The translations under genes were made by a program, and so were the position numbers. This document shows positions 5,911 to 12,574 of a stretch of DNA of 13,628 nt, in pieces. The notes under the pieces were generated by a model. The model searched no databases and had not been told where the DNA came from. It was given only the letters and a program-made list of their open reading frames with translations. Source of the DNA: an uncultured Prevotellaceae bacterium (GTDB taxonomy: Bacteria > Bacteroidota > Bacteroidia > Bacteroidales > Muribaculaceae); NCBI GenBank assembly GCA_900541935.1, contig UQLZ01000060.1, positions 1 through 13,628 on the forward strand, in the 5' to 3' direction. How positions within the stretch are numbered: position 1 is the first letter of the stretch; the number at the start of each line of letters is the position of its first letter.

Positions 5911-7074
5911 TTATTCTGCGTATAGTAGATATGGTTTTCTTTGCTTCTTGAATTTCTCCACGTCATCAGCCCAAGTTGCTTTGATTTCGTCAGCCGACTT
6001 TCCTGCTTTGATCATCTTGCGGATATTTCCGTCGCCGATAAGTTTTTCAAAGAAAGAGCGGAAGAAATAGTCATCCATATTAAGGTTATTGTAAGCATCG
6101 ATAACGTATTCAAGGTTAATACCCTTAGCGATAATCTCCTCGTTACTTAGGTTTGTAAGGTCAACGCCGTAGCAAAGTCTGTTAAGTTGTGGCGGGTTCT
6201 TTGCACCGTCAACGCTTCTCGGAGTGAAAGAGAAAGAATATCCCTTCATATTCGGGTGACCGTAGATTTGGAACGGTTTGTCGGTGCCTCGTCCAAGGCT
6301 GACGGGAGTAGCCTCAAAGTAGCAAGTAGAAGGGTATAGGTATATAGACTTCATATTTGGAAGATTTGGCGACGGAGCGATAGGTAGTTCGTATCTGCTC
6401 TGGTGAGTGTAGTTGCGGCATTTGATAACCGTCAAAGGCACCTTCTTGCCACCTTTCAACCAGCCTTCGCCGTTTGTCATCACTGCAATTTCGCCCATGG
6501 TTAGGCCGTGAACGACGGGAATTGGCAGGCGACCTACGCCAGACTCATATTTCATATCAAGTATAGGACCGTCAACGTACATGCCGTTAGGGTTTGGGCG
6601 GTCGAGCACCATAAAACTCTTGCCGAATTTAGCGGCAGCGTTCATAAGGTCAACCATAGTGCAATAGTATGTATAGAAACGCAAGCCAACGTCTTGAATA
6701 TCAACAACGATAATGTCGATATTGTCCATGACGCTTTTTTTCGGGCTGCGAGTTTTGCCGTCGTAAAGAGAAGCGATAGGAATACCAGTTTTAGAGTCAA
6801 CACCGCTTGAAACATGTTCGCCAGCGTCAGCCTTTCCTCTGAAACCGTGTTCCGGAGAGAAGATTGTTGTTACATTAACGCCTTTCTTGAGCATAACGTC
6901 AAGAGTGTGTTCGTTTCCGACCATGCCGGTGTGATTGCTGAGCAAAGCAACCTTCTTGCCTTTAAGCAGAGGAATGTATTCATCAGTCATTTCAGCGCCA
7001 ACGCGAATCTGAGCACTTGCGAATGTTGCTATTAATGCCATAAGTAGTGGCATAATGATTTTGAAATTTTTCAT
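5911..7074 (-). CDS. namZ: DUF1343 / NamZ-like exo-beta-N-acetylmuramidase
   Basis: 387 residues with a signal peptide ending near ASA/Q (residues 1-21) and no lipobox, so it is probably periplasmic. The DUF1343 (YbbC/NamZ) hallmarks are all present: SNHTG (46-50), SPEHGFRG (73-80), DIQDVGLRFYTY (125-136), LDRPNPNG (157-164), HGLTMGE (189-195), PSPNLPNM (234-241) and a GRGTDKPF stretch near 261-268. Characterised members of this family remove terminal N-acetylmuramic acid from peptidoglycan fragments. The gene heads an operon with the SSS symporter, WYL regulator and esterase, and has a well-matched promoter 35 bp upstream. No murQ or murK gene lies in the window, so MurNAc catabolism would have to be encoded elsewhere. 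The family is certain; the exact substrate is inferred from characterised relatives. Confidence 0.88.
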   Translation of the reverse strand: MKNFKIIMPLLMALIATFASAQIRVGAEMTDEYIPLLKGKKVALLSNHTGMVGNEHTLDVMLKKGVNVTTIFSPEHGFRGKADAGEHVSSGVDSKTGIPIASLYDGKTRSPKKSVMDNIDIIVVDIQDVGLRFYTYYCTMVDLMNAAAKFGKSFMVLDRPNPNGMYVDGPILDMKYESGVGRLPIPVVHGLTMGEIAVMTNGEGWLKGGKKVPLTVIKCRNYTHQSRYELPIAPSPNLPNMKSIYLYPSTCYFEATPVSLGRGTDKPFQIYGHPNMKGYSFSFTPRSVDGAKNPPQLNRLCYGVDLTNLSNEEIIAKGINLEYVIDAYNNLNMDDYFFRSFFEKLIGDGNIRKMIKAGKSADEIKATWADDVEKFKKQRKPYLLYAE

Positions 7075-7108
7075 TATGTTAGGTTTTTGTTAGGGGTTTT
7101 TATCAAGG

Positions 7109-7139
7109 CAAAGTTAATGTAAATCGCTGTAATAATCAA
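7109..7139 (-). promoter_or_regulatory. Promoter of the namZ-like operon
   Basis: On the minus strand, TTG (7139-7137) and TAACTTTG (7116-7109) are separated by 20 bp, matching the Bacteroidota -33/-7 pattern. The leader to the ATG at 7074 is about 28 nt. The 7075-7386 interval also holds the plus-strand promoter of the next gene, about 150 bp away, and no other gene that I can support. Confidence 0.75.
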
Positions 7140-7287
7140 CTGAAAACAGCACATATCGAATAAAATTGTTTTCGAGATTGCCGTAGTGGGTCTAATGGTA
7201 TTCTCATTGGTCGGTTTGGTGGCAGGTAATGGTAAACGATAGTTATTTGTAGGTACTCTGGTGCTTAAAATTGCTGATTTCTGGGTA

Positions 7288-7318
7288 TTGAGGGGGTTTT
7301 CTGATGTCTATACCTTTG
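7288..7318 (+). promoter_or_regulatory. Promoter of the small membrane-protein gene
   Basis: TTG at 7288-7290 and TACCTTTG at 7311-7318 with a 20-bp spacer. A start near 7325 gives a leader of about 40 nt to the ATG at 7365, which favours that ATG over the TTG at 7387. Confidence 0.72.
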
Positions 7319-7364
7319 CATTTGTAATTTCAGAGCGGAATATTAATAAAAAACAGATATAGAT

Positions 7365-8028
7365 ATGAAAACTTTTACAAAGAGAATTGTCGCTTTTTTG
7401 GACTGGTTGGGTGGAATTCCTTTTCCAGTATTATGCGGTTCGGTGGGGAACTCAGCCTGAAATGGAAAACGGGGAGATAGTTACCCGTCCTGAGTATCTG
7501 ATACTTCCTGCTACTTTCGGACTTTGGATGATGGTAATGACGCTATATATTTTCTCAACAAGAAACGGTTGCAACTTTATCAACTGGTGGCAGAAAATTC
7601 TCTTCAGAGGCCGTAAACCAGAGATCGCTGCACGCCCGATGACACGTCATGCAAGTATTGTGACTTTTATGGAGTTGATGATGATATTGTGGTCAAGTTA
7701 TTTGCTGCTGATGTTCTGCTACGACAAGAATTTCATAGGCGATACCCATCCGATAACGTCGATTGTTGCCGTTGCTTGTTTTATAGGTTCAATATTTATT
7801 TTCAAGAGGCAGTTGAAATTGTCGTCATGGGGAGCAAATATAAGAATGTCGATTGCTTCGGTAATTGTGTTTTGGACGCCTGTTGAGGTGCTTGGGCGCC
7901 TTGACTTCTTCCATGAGATTTGGGTAGAGCCGCAGAAGTATGCCGTGCAGATGTGGACAATCCTTGGTGCATTTATTTTACTCGTCGTATATATCGCAGT
8001 CACTGGGCATAAGAAAGCCAAGAAGTGA
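7365..8028 (+). CDS. Polytopic membrane protein, apparently frameshifted near its start
   Basis: I do not recognise a named family. The long intact frame runs from 7387 (TTG) to 8028 and encodes up to 213 residues. It has about five hydrophobic helices (around residues 38-56, 92-111, 122-139, 153-169 and 187-206) and a basic C-terminus (GHKKAKK), so it is an integral inner-membrane protein. The only well-placed ATG downstream of the promoter, at 7365, is in another frame: it reads MKTFTKRIVAFLDWLGGIPF and then hits TGA at 7458-7460. Removing one T from the four-T run at 7421-7424 joins the frames to read LGGIPF-QYYAVRWGTQPE, giving about 220 residues. This could be a recent inactivating indel, a sequencing or assembly error, or recoding. 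If instead the TTG is the true start, the gene is intact with a rare start codon. It is monocistronic, with its own promoter and terminator. Confidence 0.7.
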
Positions 8029-8095
8029 TGAAGTTAATTGTTTATTGTTTTTGCATGGGTTGCGTGGAAAATATTATTTCTTATGCACCGCTAAG

Positions 8096-8134
8096 ACCCA
8101 AATCGGCTAATGTTCTGGTTTGGGTTTCCTTTTA
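8096..8134 (+). terminator. Intrinsic terminator after the membrane-protein gene
   Basis: A 9-bp stem (8096-8104 ACCCAAATC with 8117-8125 GGTTTGGGT, one G-U pair) encloses a 12-nt loop and is followed by TTCCTTTT. It lies 67 nt after the stop codon. Confidence 0.8.
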
Positions 8135-8156
8135 AAATCCATTCTGATTGTGCGTG

Positions 8157-8183
8157 GCGGACGATTGCGAGAATCGTCCCTAC
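8157..8183 (-). repeat. GTAG-headed palindromic element A9
   Basis: On the minus strand, GTAG is followed by an 8-bp stem GGACGATT/AATCGTCC with a 5-nt loop, then GC. The outer GGAC/GTCC matches the copies near the left edge while the inner stem is different. It opens the second repeat cluster, which occupies most of 8135-8560; that interval has no gene I can support. Confidence 0.7.
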
Positions 8184-8346
8184 AAAATATAGGCGGTTTT
8201 TATGTGTAATGGGTTGAATATTAGAATGGTATCTGTAGTAGTCGACGACCCATCGACCAGGGTTGAAGAATCAAATTGCGTTGTTTCCGCGTGGTGGACG
8301 CATTTGCTATGTGTTCCTATAATTCGTCTGATTTACAACTTATTAT

Positions 8347-8373
8347 GTAGGGACATTTTGAAAAAATGTCCGC
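8347..8373 (+). repeat. GTAG-headed palindromic element A10
   Basis: GTAG followed by a 9-bp stem GGACATTTT/AAAATGTCC (8351-8359 with 8363-8371) and a 3-nt loop, then GC. This is a third inner-stem sequence on the same outer frame. Confidence 0.72.
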
Positions 8374-8405
8374 GATAAGTGCCGTTGAAACATTTTTGCC
8401 GTTTA

Positions 8406-8450
8406 CGGGCTTTTAGCCCAACGGTTCACCAGCCTGGGGCAGCGCCACAG
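8406..8450 (-). repeat. Double-hairpin repeat B5
   Basis: GGGCTTTTAGCCC is followed by AACGGTTCACCAG and then CCTGGGGCAGCGCCACAGG. It is the B unit in reverse orientation, about 6 kb from the other copies. The stem bases differ from B2 and B3 but most pairing is kept. Confidence 0.65.
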
Positions 8451-8516
8451 GAAAGCATCATTCAACCAAAAGTGCTCAGTAGGAGCAAAGGGTTTTATTG
8501 GTTGTGCGTGGTGAGG

Positions 8517-8556
8517 GTTGCCTCAAAGTCTTATGGCTTTTAGGTCAGCCTCCTAC
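8517..8556 (-). repeat. GTAG-headed imperfect hairpin of a third type
   Basis: On the minus strand, GTAGGAGGCTGACC opens an imperfect stem-loop (AAAG with CTTT and CCT with AGG near the loop). It shares the GTAGG head with the A family but not its stem. Only one copy is seen in this window. Confidence 0.4.
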
Positions 8557-8615
8557 TTATTTTCTACTAAGCTCTGGTTAGGGTTTACAATTTGTTGCTT
8601 CGGGAATTTTTGGGC

Positions 8616-8639
8616 AAAAAAATACCGCCTGGTGGCGGT
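8616..8639 (-). terminator. Probable terminator downstream of tRNA-Arg
   Basis: On the minus strand, ACCGCC-ACCA-GGCGGT (8639-8624) is followed by ATTTTTTT. It lies about 100 nt past the 3' end of tRNA-Arg, with no gene between. Confidence 0.75.
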
Positions 8640-8739
8640 GAATTTGGAAAACTTTGCTGAATGTATTTCTTGAATCTGTTTTATTTCTGCCTAAATTGTT
8701 CAAACAAATCAAGATGTTTTGCTGTAAAGCAAAAATTTG

Positions 8740-8811
8740 TAGCTCCGAGGGGAATCGAACCCCTATCTAAAGTTTAGGAAACTTCTATTCTATCCGTTGA
8801 ACTACAGAGCC
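8740..8811 (-). tRNA. tRNA-Arg (anticodon CCT)
   Basis: 72 nt, decoding AGG. The acceptor GGCTCTG pairs with CGGAGCT (including G-T and T-G pairs). The D arm is GTTC/GAAT. The anticodon arm is GAAGT-TTCCTAA-ACTTT with CCT at 34-36, and the T arm AGGGG-TTCGATT-CCCCT is perfect. The discriminator is A and CCA is not encoded. It has its own promoter. Confidence 0.95.
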
Positions 8812-8828
8812 ATTTGTGTAAAGTCAAG

Positions 8829-8859
8829 CAAAGGTAATCACTTTGCTCCTATTCCACAA
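8829..8859 (-). promoter_or_regulatory. Promoter of tRNA-Arg
   Basis: On the minus strand, TTG (8859-8857) and TACCTTTG (8836-8829) with a 20-bp spacer, 18 bp upstream of the mature tRNA 5' end. Confidence 0.78.
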
Positions 8860-8915
8860 GTTTTTTCTAAAAAAGCCGCTGACAGTTGTATGTGTTTCTG
8901 TTTGGCTTTTTAGTT

Positions 8916-8951
8916 AAAAAAAGCAGGTGAATCATTTGATACACCTGCTTT
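8916..8951 (-). terminator. Intrinsic terminator of tRNA-Gln
   Basis: On the minus strand, a 10-bp stem AAAGCAGGTG/CACCTGCTTT (8951-8942 with 8929-8920) runs into a seven-T tract (8922-8916). It begins 3 nt after the tRNA-Gln 3' end and separates it from tRNA-Arg. Confidence 0.9.
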
Positions 8952-8954
8952 GTG

Positions 8955-9025
8955 TTGTCTTACCAGGATTCGAACCTAGACAGGCAGAACCAAAAACTGC
9001 AGTGCTACCATTACACCATAAGACA
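8955..9025 (-). tRNA. tRNA-Gln (anticodon TTG)
   Basis: 71 nt, decoding CAA and, with wobble modification, CAG. The acceptor TGTCTTA/TAAGACA is perfect. The D arm is GTGT/GCAC. The anticodon arm is GCAGT-TTTTGGT-TCTGC, with a T-T mismatch closing the loop (31-39), and TTG at 34-36. The T arm CTAGG-TTCGAAT-CCTGG contains a T-G pair. CCA is not encoded. Confidence 0.95.
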
Positions 9026-9061
9026 ATCCTAACTTCTAGACTCTTCGTCTGAAAAGCGATG

Positions 9062-9092
9062 CAAAGATAGAGGCTTTTTTTGAAACTTGCAA
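9062..9092 (-). promoter_or_regulatory. Promoter of tRNA-Gln
   Basis: On the minus strand, TTG (9092-9090) and TATCTTTG (9069-9062) with a 20-bp spacer. The start should fall about 30 nt before the mature tRNA. Confidence 0.78.
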
Positions 9093-9143
9093 GCGTTTTT
9101 TGGAAAATTTTTCAAAAAAGAGCATTTTTCTTTGTTTTTTGTG

Positions 9144-11426
9144 CTATTCGATGCTGTAATAGTCTAATGGAGGATCAAAATAGCGTGACATTGACTTCAA
9201 ATTCTCGCGGTAGCAAGGTTTTGCAAAGTCTGTATTTTTGAAAAATTCTGCGCATTTTTCTGCAAATTTTATCTTTTCGGCATCTGCTTCGAGGTTTATT
9301 GACTTTATTTGCTTGCCGTCTTTATTGAATACGGTTGCAGTTGGAGTCAGTGTGCTTAGCCCTTCAATGCTGATTTTGTCGCCCTTGTTCATTTCTATGG
9401 AGAAATTTTTCACTCCTTCAAGGTCGAATTTGAATTCGGTAGTAGCCGTGCCCGTCCATTCGATGTTGTAAGCCTGTTCGGCTGTTGCGGTGTAAATGAT
9501 TTTTCCGTCTGCGATATTCACTGTTGCGGATATTTTTTGAAGGTCCTTCGGAAGGCGAGGAGCAATGGTTATTTCCTTTTCAAGCATATTTGGTTTAACG
9601 CCGAGGAAGTACTGGCTCCATACGCGAAGTTGCTCGGAGTTGCTCCATGACTGGAGGAATGTGCCAGAAAGTTTTGCTATTGTTTTGCCTGGCCTGCACC
9701 ATGGGTCTGCGCATTCTGACAGGCTGCCGACAGCACCTATGTGCAGTGCTTGCAGGTTCATGTTGCGGAATAGTTGGTATGCCTTGTCTTTTTGACCGTA
9801 TTCAATCATTCGCTGCATAGCCATGCCGTTTTGCCATAGCCATACGGTTCCGTTATGGTAAGCGTCGTCCTTGTGGTATCTGTGCCACTGTTCGTGGTAT
9901 GGGTGGAACTGGTCGTCCATTTGGTCGAGTGATGAAACGCCCCAAGGATATACAAGGTGACTCCAAGTTGTCCTAATGTCTGCCATCTTTACGCTGTCGT
10001 TGCTGACGAGGTTATAAGCGTACATAGTGTTTGGACGTAGTTGTGTGTCGCGGCTATTGTCTTCGTTGAGGTGATCTGCAATAATTCCGTTGCTGATAAA
10101 GTCCTTTTCAAAATTGCTGTGTAGTTTTTGTGCAACACCTCTCCATTTTTCAGCATCTTTTTTCTTGCCCATGTAGTCGGCGAGTTTTGCTGCTGCTTCG
10201 AGTTGCTCATACCATAATGCCTGAATGTCAACGGCTCTGTTGCCGCGGGGAGAGCATGGCTTCTTGCCTTGGCGTTTGGCATCCATCCATGTGTCGGCAT
10301 CAGCATGGGTTAGGTAACCGTTCTCGTCGGCGTATTTGTCGATTGAAGCATCGGTTGCCATTTTGATATTCTTATATATGGATTTGATGAATTCCTTGTC
10401 ACCTGTATATTTCAGGTAATCATATACTTGGATGACGAAGCGCGGGGTTCCGTCTGTTGTGTTGTAAAGAATGCCTTCAAGGTTCAAGCGGTTAGGAACG
10501 CGGCCGTAGGTTTCTGATTTTGGGTCGGTGTCCATGTATTTTGCAAACGATTGTAGGATGTCTTTTGCAATGTCGAATTGACCGGAGCATAATGATGTGC
10601 CTGGCATTGCAATAAACATGTCACGACCCCAGAAGTCGGTAAACCAGGGGAAGCCGGCGTAAATACCCCATCCGCCGTGCTGGTTGGTAACAAGTTCGTC
10701 TGCGGTTAGTCTTAGCCAGTGTAGTGCTTTGCTTGCGTCTTCGCTGTTGCAGTCTGTGCGGTTATTGTCAACGAGTTGCTGCATACGCTCTTTTCGGCTG
10801 TTGAGGAGTTGCTCTTTGTCCTTTTTGGCTTCGCTTATTAGTATGTCGTTAATCTCTTGAGTGCCGAATGTGATGATAAAGCCTTTCTTAGAGTCAGTTT
10901 CGATAATTCCGTCCTTGATTTGGCAAGGAGCGTCGGGAGTGCATACGGCAAGGACCCTGTTCTGGAGGTCTTTGAATTGGTAGTTTGCGTTTCCCCCGCT
11001 GATTATTGGTTCAGGGAGGTTTTCGCCTTTGAGTTTTAAGCCCAAAGCACCGTTGGTATTGTTAATGTCGATAAAGATAATCTTCTTTCCGTCAACGAGG
11101 TATAGGGTTTCAGTTGTTCCGTCAGCATAAATCCGTTCCAATCGGTTTGGATATACTGTAGTTTTGGCTGTTTCTTTGGAAAGTGGTTTGCCGTTAACGG
11201 TAATGGTGTAGTCAGAGAATATGCGATGTGCTTCGATATTCCATCCGGCATAAAATTCCTTGAAATTGTCGGTATTTGTCATTCCGTAGAAGAAGCCCGC
11301 ATTTTTGTCGCTGAAAGAGTATTCCCTTTGCTTGGAGGTTGTTATCCCCAAATCGTCAATTGTGGTTGCAGCATTGCTAAACAGGCTGCATGCAGTTAGC
11401 ATTAATGGTAAAAAAAGTCTTTTCAT
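9144..11426 (-). CDS. Exported GH133-like amylo-alpha-1,6-glucosidase (GDE_C) family protein
   Basis: 760 residues. The N-terminus (MKRLFLPLMLTACSLFSNAA) is a signal peptide; LTAC at 10-13 could be a lipobox with Cys13, so a lipoprotein is possible. Residues about 22-200 form a beta-rich N-terminal domain. Residues about 230-610 are an (alpha/alpha)6-barrel with hallmarks of the glycogen-debranching C-terminal family: AGFPWFTDFWGRD (257-269), PNRLN (311-315), DTWMDA (378-383), AVDIQALWY (398-406), YHNGTVW (523-529) and LQSWSNSEQLR (591-601). A beta-rich tail follows. The family hydrolyses alpha-1,6-glucosidic branches. Export is unusual, since the debranching enzyme that handles stored glycogen is cytosolic, so this form probably acts on external alpha-glucans or another glycan. 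It starts 18 nt after the methyltransferase gene and is probably transcribed from the aroQ promoter. The specificity is not certain. Confidence 0.82.
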   Translation of the reverse strand: MKRLFLPLMLTACSLFSNAATTIDDLGITTSKQREYSFSDKNAGFFYGMTNTDNFKEFYAGWNIEAHRIFSDYTITVNGKPLSKETAKTTVYPNRLERIYADGTTETLYLVDGKKIIFIDINNTNGALGLKLKGENLPEPIISGGNANYQFKDLQNRVLAVCTPDAPCQIKDGIIETDSKKGFIITFGTQEINDILISEAKKDKEQLLNSRKERMQQLVDNNRTDCNSEDASKALHWLRLTADELVTNQHGGWGIYAGFPWFTDFWGRDMFIAMPGTSLCSGQFDIAKDILQSFAKYMDTDPKSETYGRVPNRLNLEGILYNTTDGTPRFVIQVYDYLKYTGDKEFIKSIYKNIKMATDASIDKYADENGYLTHADADTWMDAKRQGKKPCSPRGNRAVDIQALWYEQLEAAAKLADYMGKKKDAEKWRGVAQKLHSNFEKDFISNGIIADHLNEDNSRDTQLRPNTMYAYNLVSNDSVKMADIRTTWSHLVYPWGVSSLDQMDDQFHPYHEQWHRYHKDDAYHNGTVWLWQNGMAMQRMIEYGQKDKAYQLFRNMNLQALHIGAVGSLSECADPWCRPGKTIAKLSGTFLQSWSNSEQLRVWSQYFLGVKPNMLEKEITIAPRLPKDLQKISATVNIADGKIIYTATAEQAYNIEWTGTATTEFKFDLEGVKNFSIEMNKGDKISIEGLSTLTPTATVFNKDGKQIKSINLEADAEKIKFAEKCAEFFKNTDFAKPCYRENLKSMSRYFDPPLDYYSIE

Positions 11427-11444
11427 ATCATAGGTTTTGTTTTG

Positions 11445-12074
11445 TTATAGTTTGTGTATCAATGTCAGCCCGTCGCGGATAGGCAGGATAACCTTTTCCA
11501 CGCGTTTGTCAGCAGCAATGAAGTCGTTGAAATTCAGAATGCCTTCAGTTTGTGCATCCAGTTTCTTTCCCCAGTCAACGACCTTCCCGTCCCATAGTGT
11601 ATTGTCGGCAATGATGAAGCCTCCGGGTCTGACATAGTCGAAAACGAGATTGTAGTATTCAACGTATTGACGTTTGTTAGCATCGATAAAAACCATGTCG
11701 AATTGTTTGTTGAGTTGCGGAATAATTTCTCTTGCGTCGCCTATGTGCAGATGAATCTTGTCTCCGTTGGGTGCGGATTCGAAATGGTTTATGATGAATT
11801 CCTCAAGTTCGTCATCGATTTCTATTGTATGCAGTTCGCCGTCGGTTAGTCCGTCAGCCATGGCGAGTGCGGAGTAGCCGGTGAATGTTCCCAATTCGAG
11901 GATTGTTTTTGGGTTAATCATTCTTACGAGCATCTTCAGGATTTTGCCCTGCAAGTGACCCGAGCACATCCTTGGTCGGAGGTGGTAGAGGTGGGTGTCG
12001 CGGTTTAGAGACTCAAGAGTGTCTCCTTCCTCGTCGATATGTGCGAGGATATAGTCTTCTAATTCTTCTGTCAT
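11445..12074 (-). CDS. SAM-dependent O-methyltransferase (CCoAOMT/TrmR-like)
   Basis: 209 residues, cytoplasmic, no signal peptide. It matches the class I O-methyltransferase family 3. Motif I is ILELGTFTGYSALAMA (58-73), followed by the acidic HTIEIDDE (82-89), then DMVFIDANKR (126-135) with Asp131 and IIADNTLWDGKV (154-165) with Asp157-Asn158; the last two blocks hold the metal-binding residues in this family. The length is typical. Bacterial relatives include TrmR, which methylates 5-hydroxyuridine in tRNA wobble positions, as well as small-molecule catechol methyltransferases; the sequence alone does not choose between them. It begins 3 nt after the aroQ stop codon, so translation is probably coupled. 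Confidence 0.88.
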   Translation of the reverse strand: MTEELEDYILAHIDEEGDTLESLNRDTHLYHLRPRMCSGHLQGKILKMLVRMINPKTILELGTFTGYSALAMADGLTDGELHTIEIDDELEEFIINHFESAPNGDKIHLHIGDAREIIPQLNKQFDMVFIDANKRQYVEYYNLVFDYVRPGGFIIADNTLWDGKVVDWGKKLDAQTEGILNFNDFIAADKRVEKVILPIRDGLTLIHKL

Positions 12075-12077
12075 GAG

Positions 12078-12494
12078 TTATTTTGATAGTGCTTCAATAC
12101 CCAGACGGTAAACGTCAAGACCGAAGCCGATGATTATTCCTTTGCAAGCGGCGGAGAGCATAGATTTATGTCTGTATTCTTCGCGCGCGTGTACATTACT
12201 TATATGAACTTCAACTACCGGGCTTTTTATTGCTCTGATTGCGTCGGCGATTGCTATTGATGTGTGTGTATATGCCCCTGCGTTTAGGATTATGCCATCG
12301 ATGCAGAAGCCAACTTCGTGCAGTTTGTCTATAATATCGCCCTCGTGGTTGCTTTGGTAATATTCGATTTCGTGCAGAGGGTATTGCTGGCGGAGTTCTT
12401 TAAAATAATCTTCAAAGGAACTGCTGCCATAGATACCAGGTTCGCGTTTGCCCAAGAGGTTTAAATTTGGACCGTTGAGAATCAAAAATTTCAT
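12078..12494 (-). CDS. aroQ: 3-Dehydroquinate dehydratase, type II
   Basis: 138 residues, cytoplasmic. It converts 3-dehydroquinate to 3-dehydroshikimate, the third step of the shikimate pathway. The fold-defining NGPNLNLLG is at 7-15, Arg17 and catalytic Tyr22 lie in the flexible lid, and LNAGAYTHTS (70-79), EVHISN (95-100) with His97, and Arg104/Arg108 (HAREEYR) complete the known active site. The frame continues upstream to an ATG at 12537-12539, but those 15 extra residues are polar and not family-like. That ATG also overlaps the -7 element at 12537-12544, so the ATG at 12494 is the start. It is the first gene of an operon with the methyltransferase (3-nt gap) and the exported glycosidase. 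Confidence 0.95.
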   Translation of the reverse strand: MKFLILNGPNLNLLGKREPGIYGSSSFEDYFKELRQQYPLHEIEYYQSNHEGDIIDKLHEVGFCIDGIILNAGAYTHTSIAIADAIRAIKSPVVEVHISNVHAREEYRHKSMLSAACKGIIIGFGLDVYRLGIEALSK

Positions 12495-12503
12495 ATCTGG
12501 CAC

Positions 12504-12532
12504 TTGGTTTGTTGTTTTTTTTCTTAAGTTTG
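12504..12532 (+). promoter_or_regulatory. Probable promoter of the tyrosine recombinase gene
   Basis: TTG at 12504-12506 and TAAGTTTG at 12525-12532, with an 18-bp spacer that is slightly short of the 20 bp seen elsewhere in the window. The leader to the ATG at 12575 would be about 36 nt. It lies only 4 bp from the opposing aroQ -7 element. Confidence 0.5.
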
Positions 12533-12536
12533 TCTG

Positions 12537-12544
12537 CAAATTTA
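12537..12544 (-). promoter_or_regulatory. Probable -7 element of the aroQ operon
   Basis: On the minus strand TAAATTTG matches TAnnTTTG. No clear TTG lies at the matching -33 distance. A start near 12530 gives a leader of about 36 nt to the ATG at 12494. Confidence 0.5.
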
Positions 12545-12574
12545 TAAAAAAATCATCGGAAAAGCGTAAACTTA

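Noticed and set aside
7144..7239. Open stretch of 32 codons with a hydrophobic segment (IAVVGLMVFSLVGLVAG)
   Set aside because: There is no ATG before the hydrophobic part, no promoter fits it, and it lies between two divergent promoters. It is probably chance, though a membrane micropeptide cannot be excluded.
8294..8320. Possible further decayed A-type element (GGTGGACGCATTTGC, then TGTTCCTAT)
   Set aside because: The arms pair poorly and the GTAG head is lost, so it cannot be separated from background.
8717..8734. Hairpin TTTTGCT/AGCAAAA just after tRNA-Arg as its terminator
   Set aside because: It is weak and AT-rich, with no T tract on the minus strand. The hairpin at 8616-8639 is a better candidate.
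12495..12539. Longer AroQ with 15 extra N-terminal residues
   Set aside because: The upstream ATG overlaps the -7 element, and known AroQ proteins begin at MKFLILNGPN.
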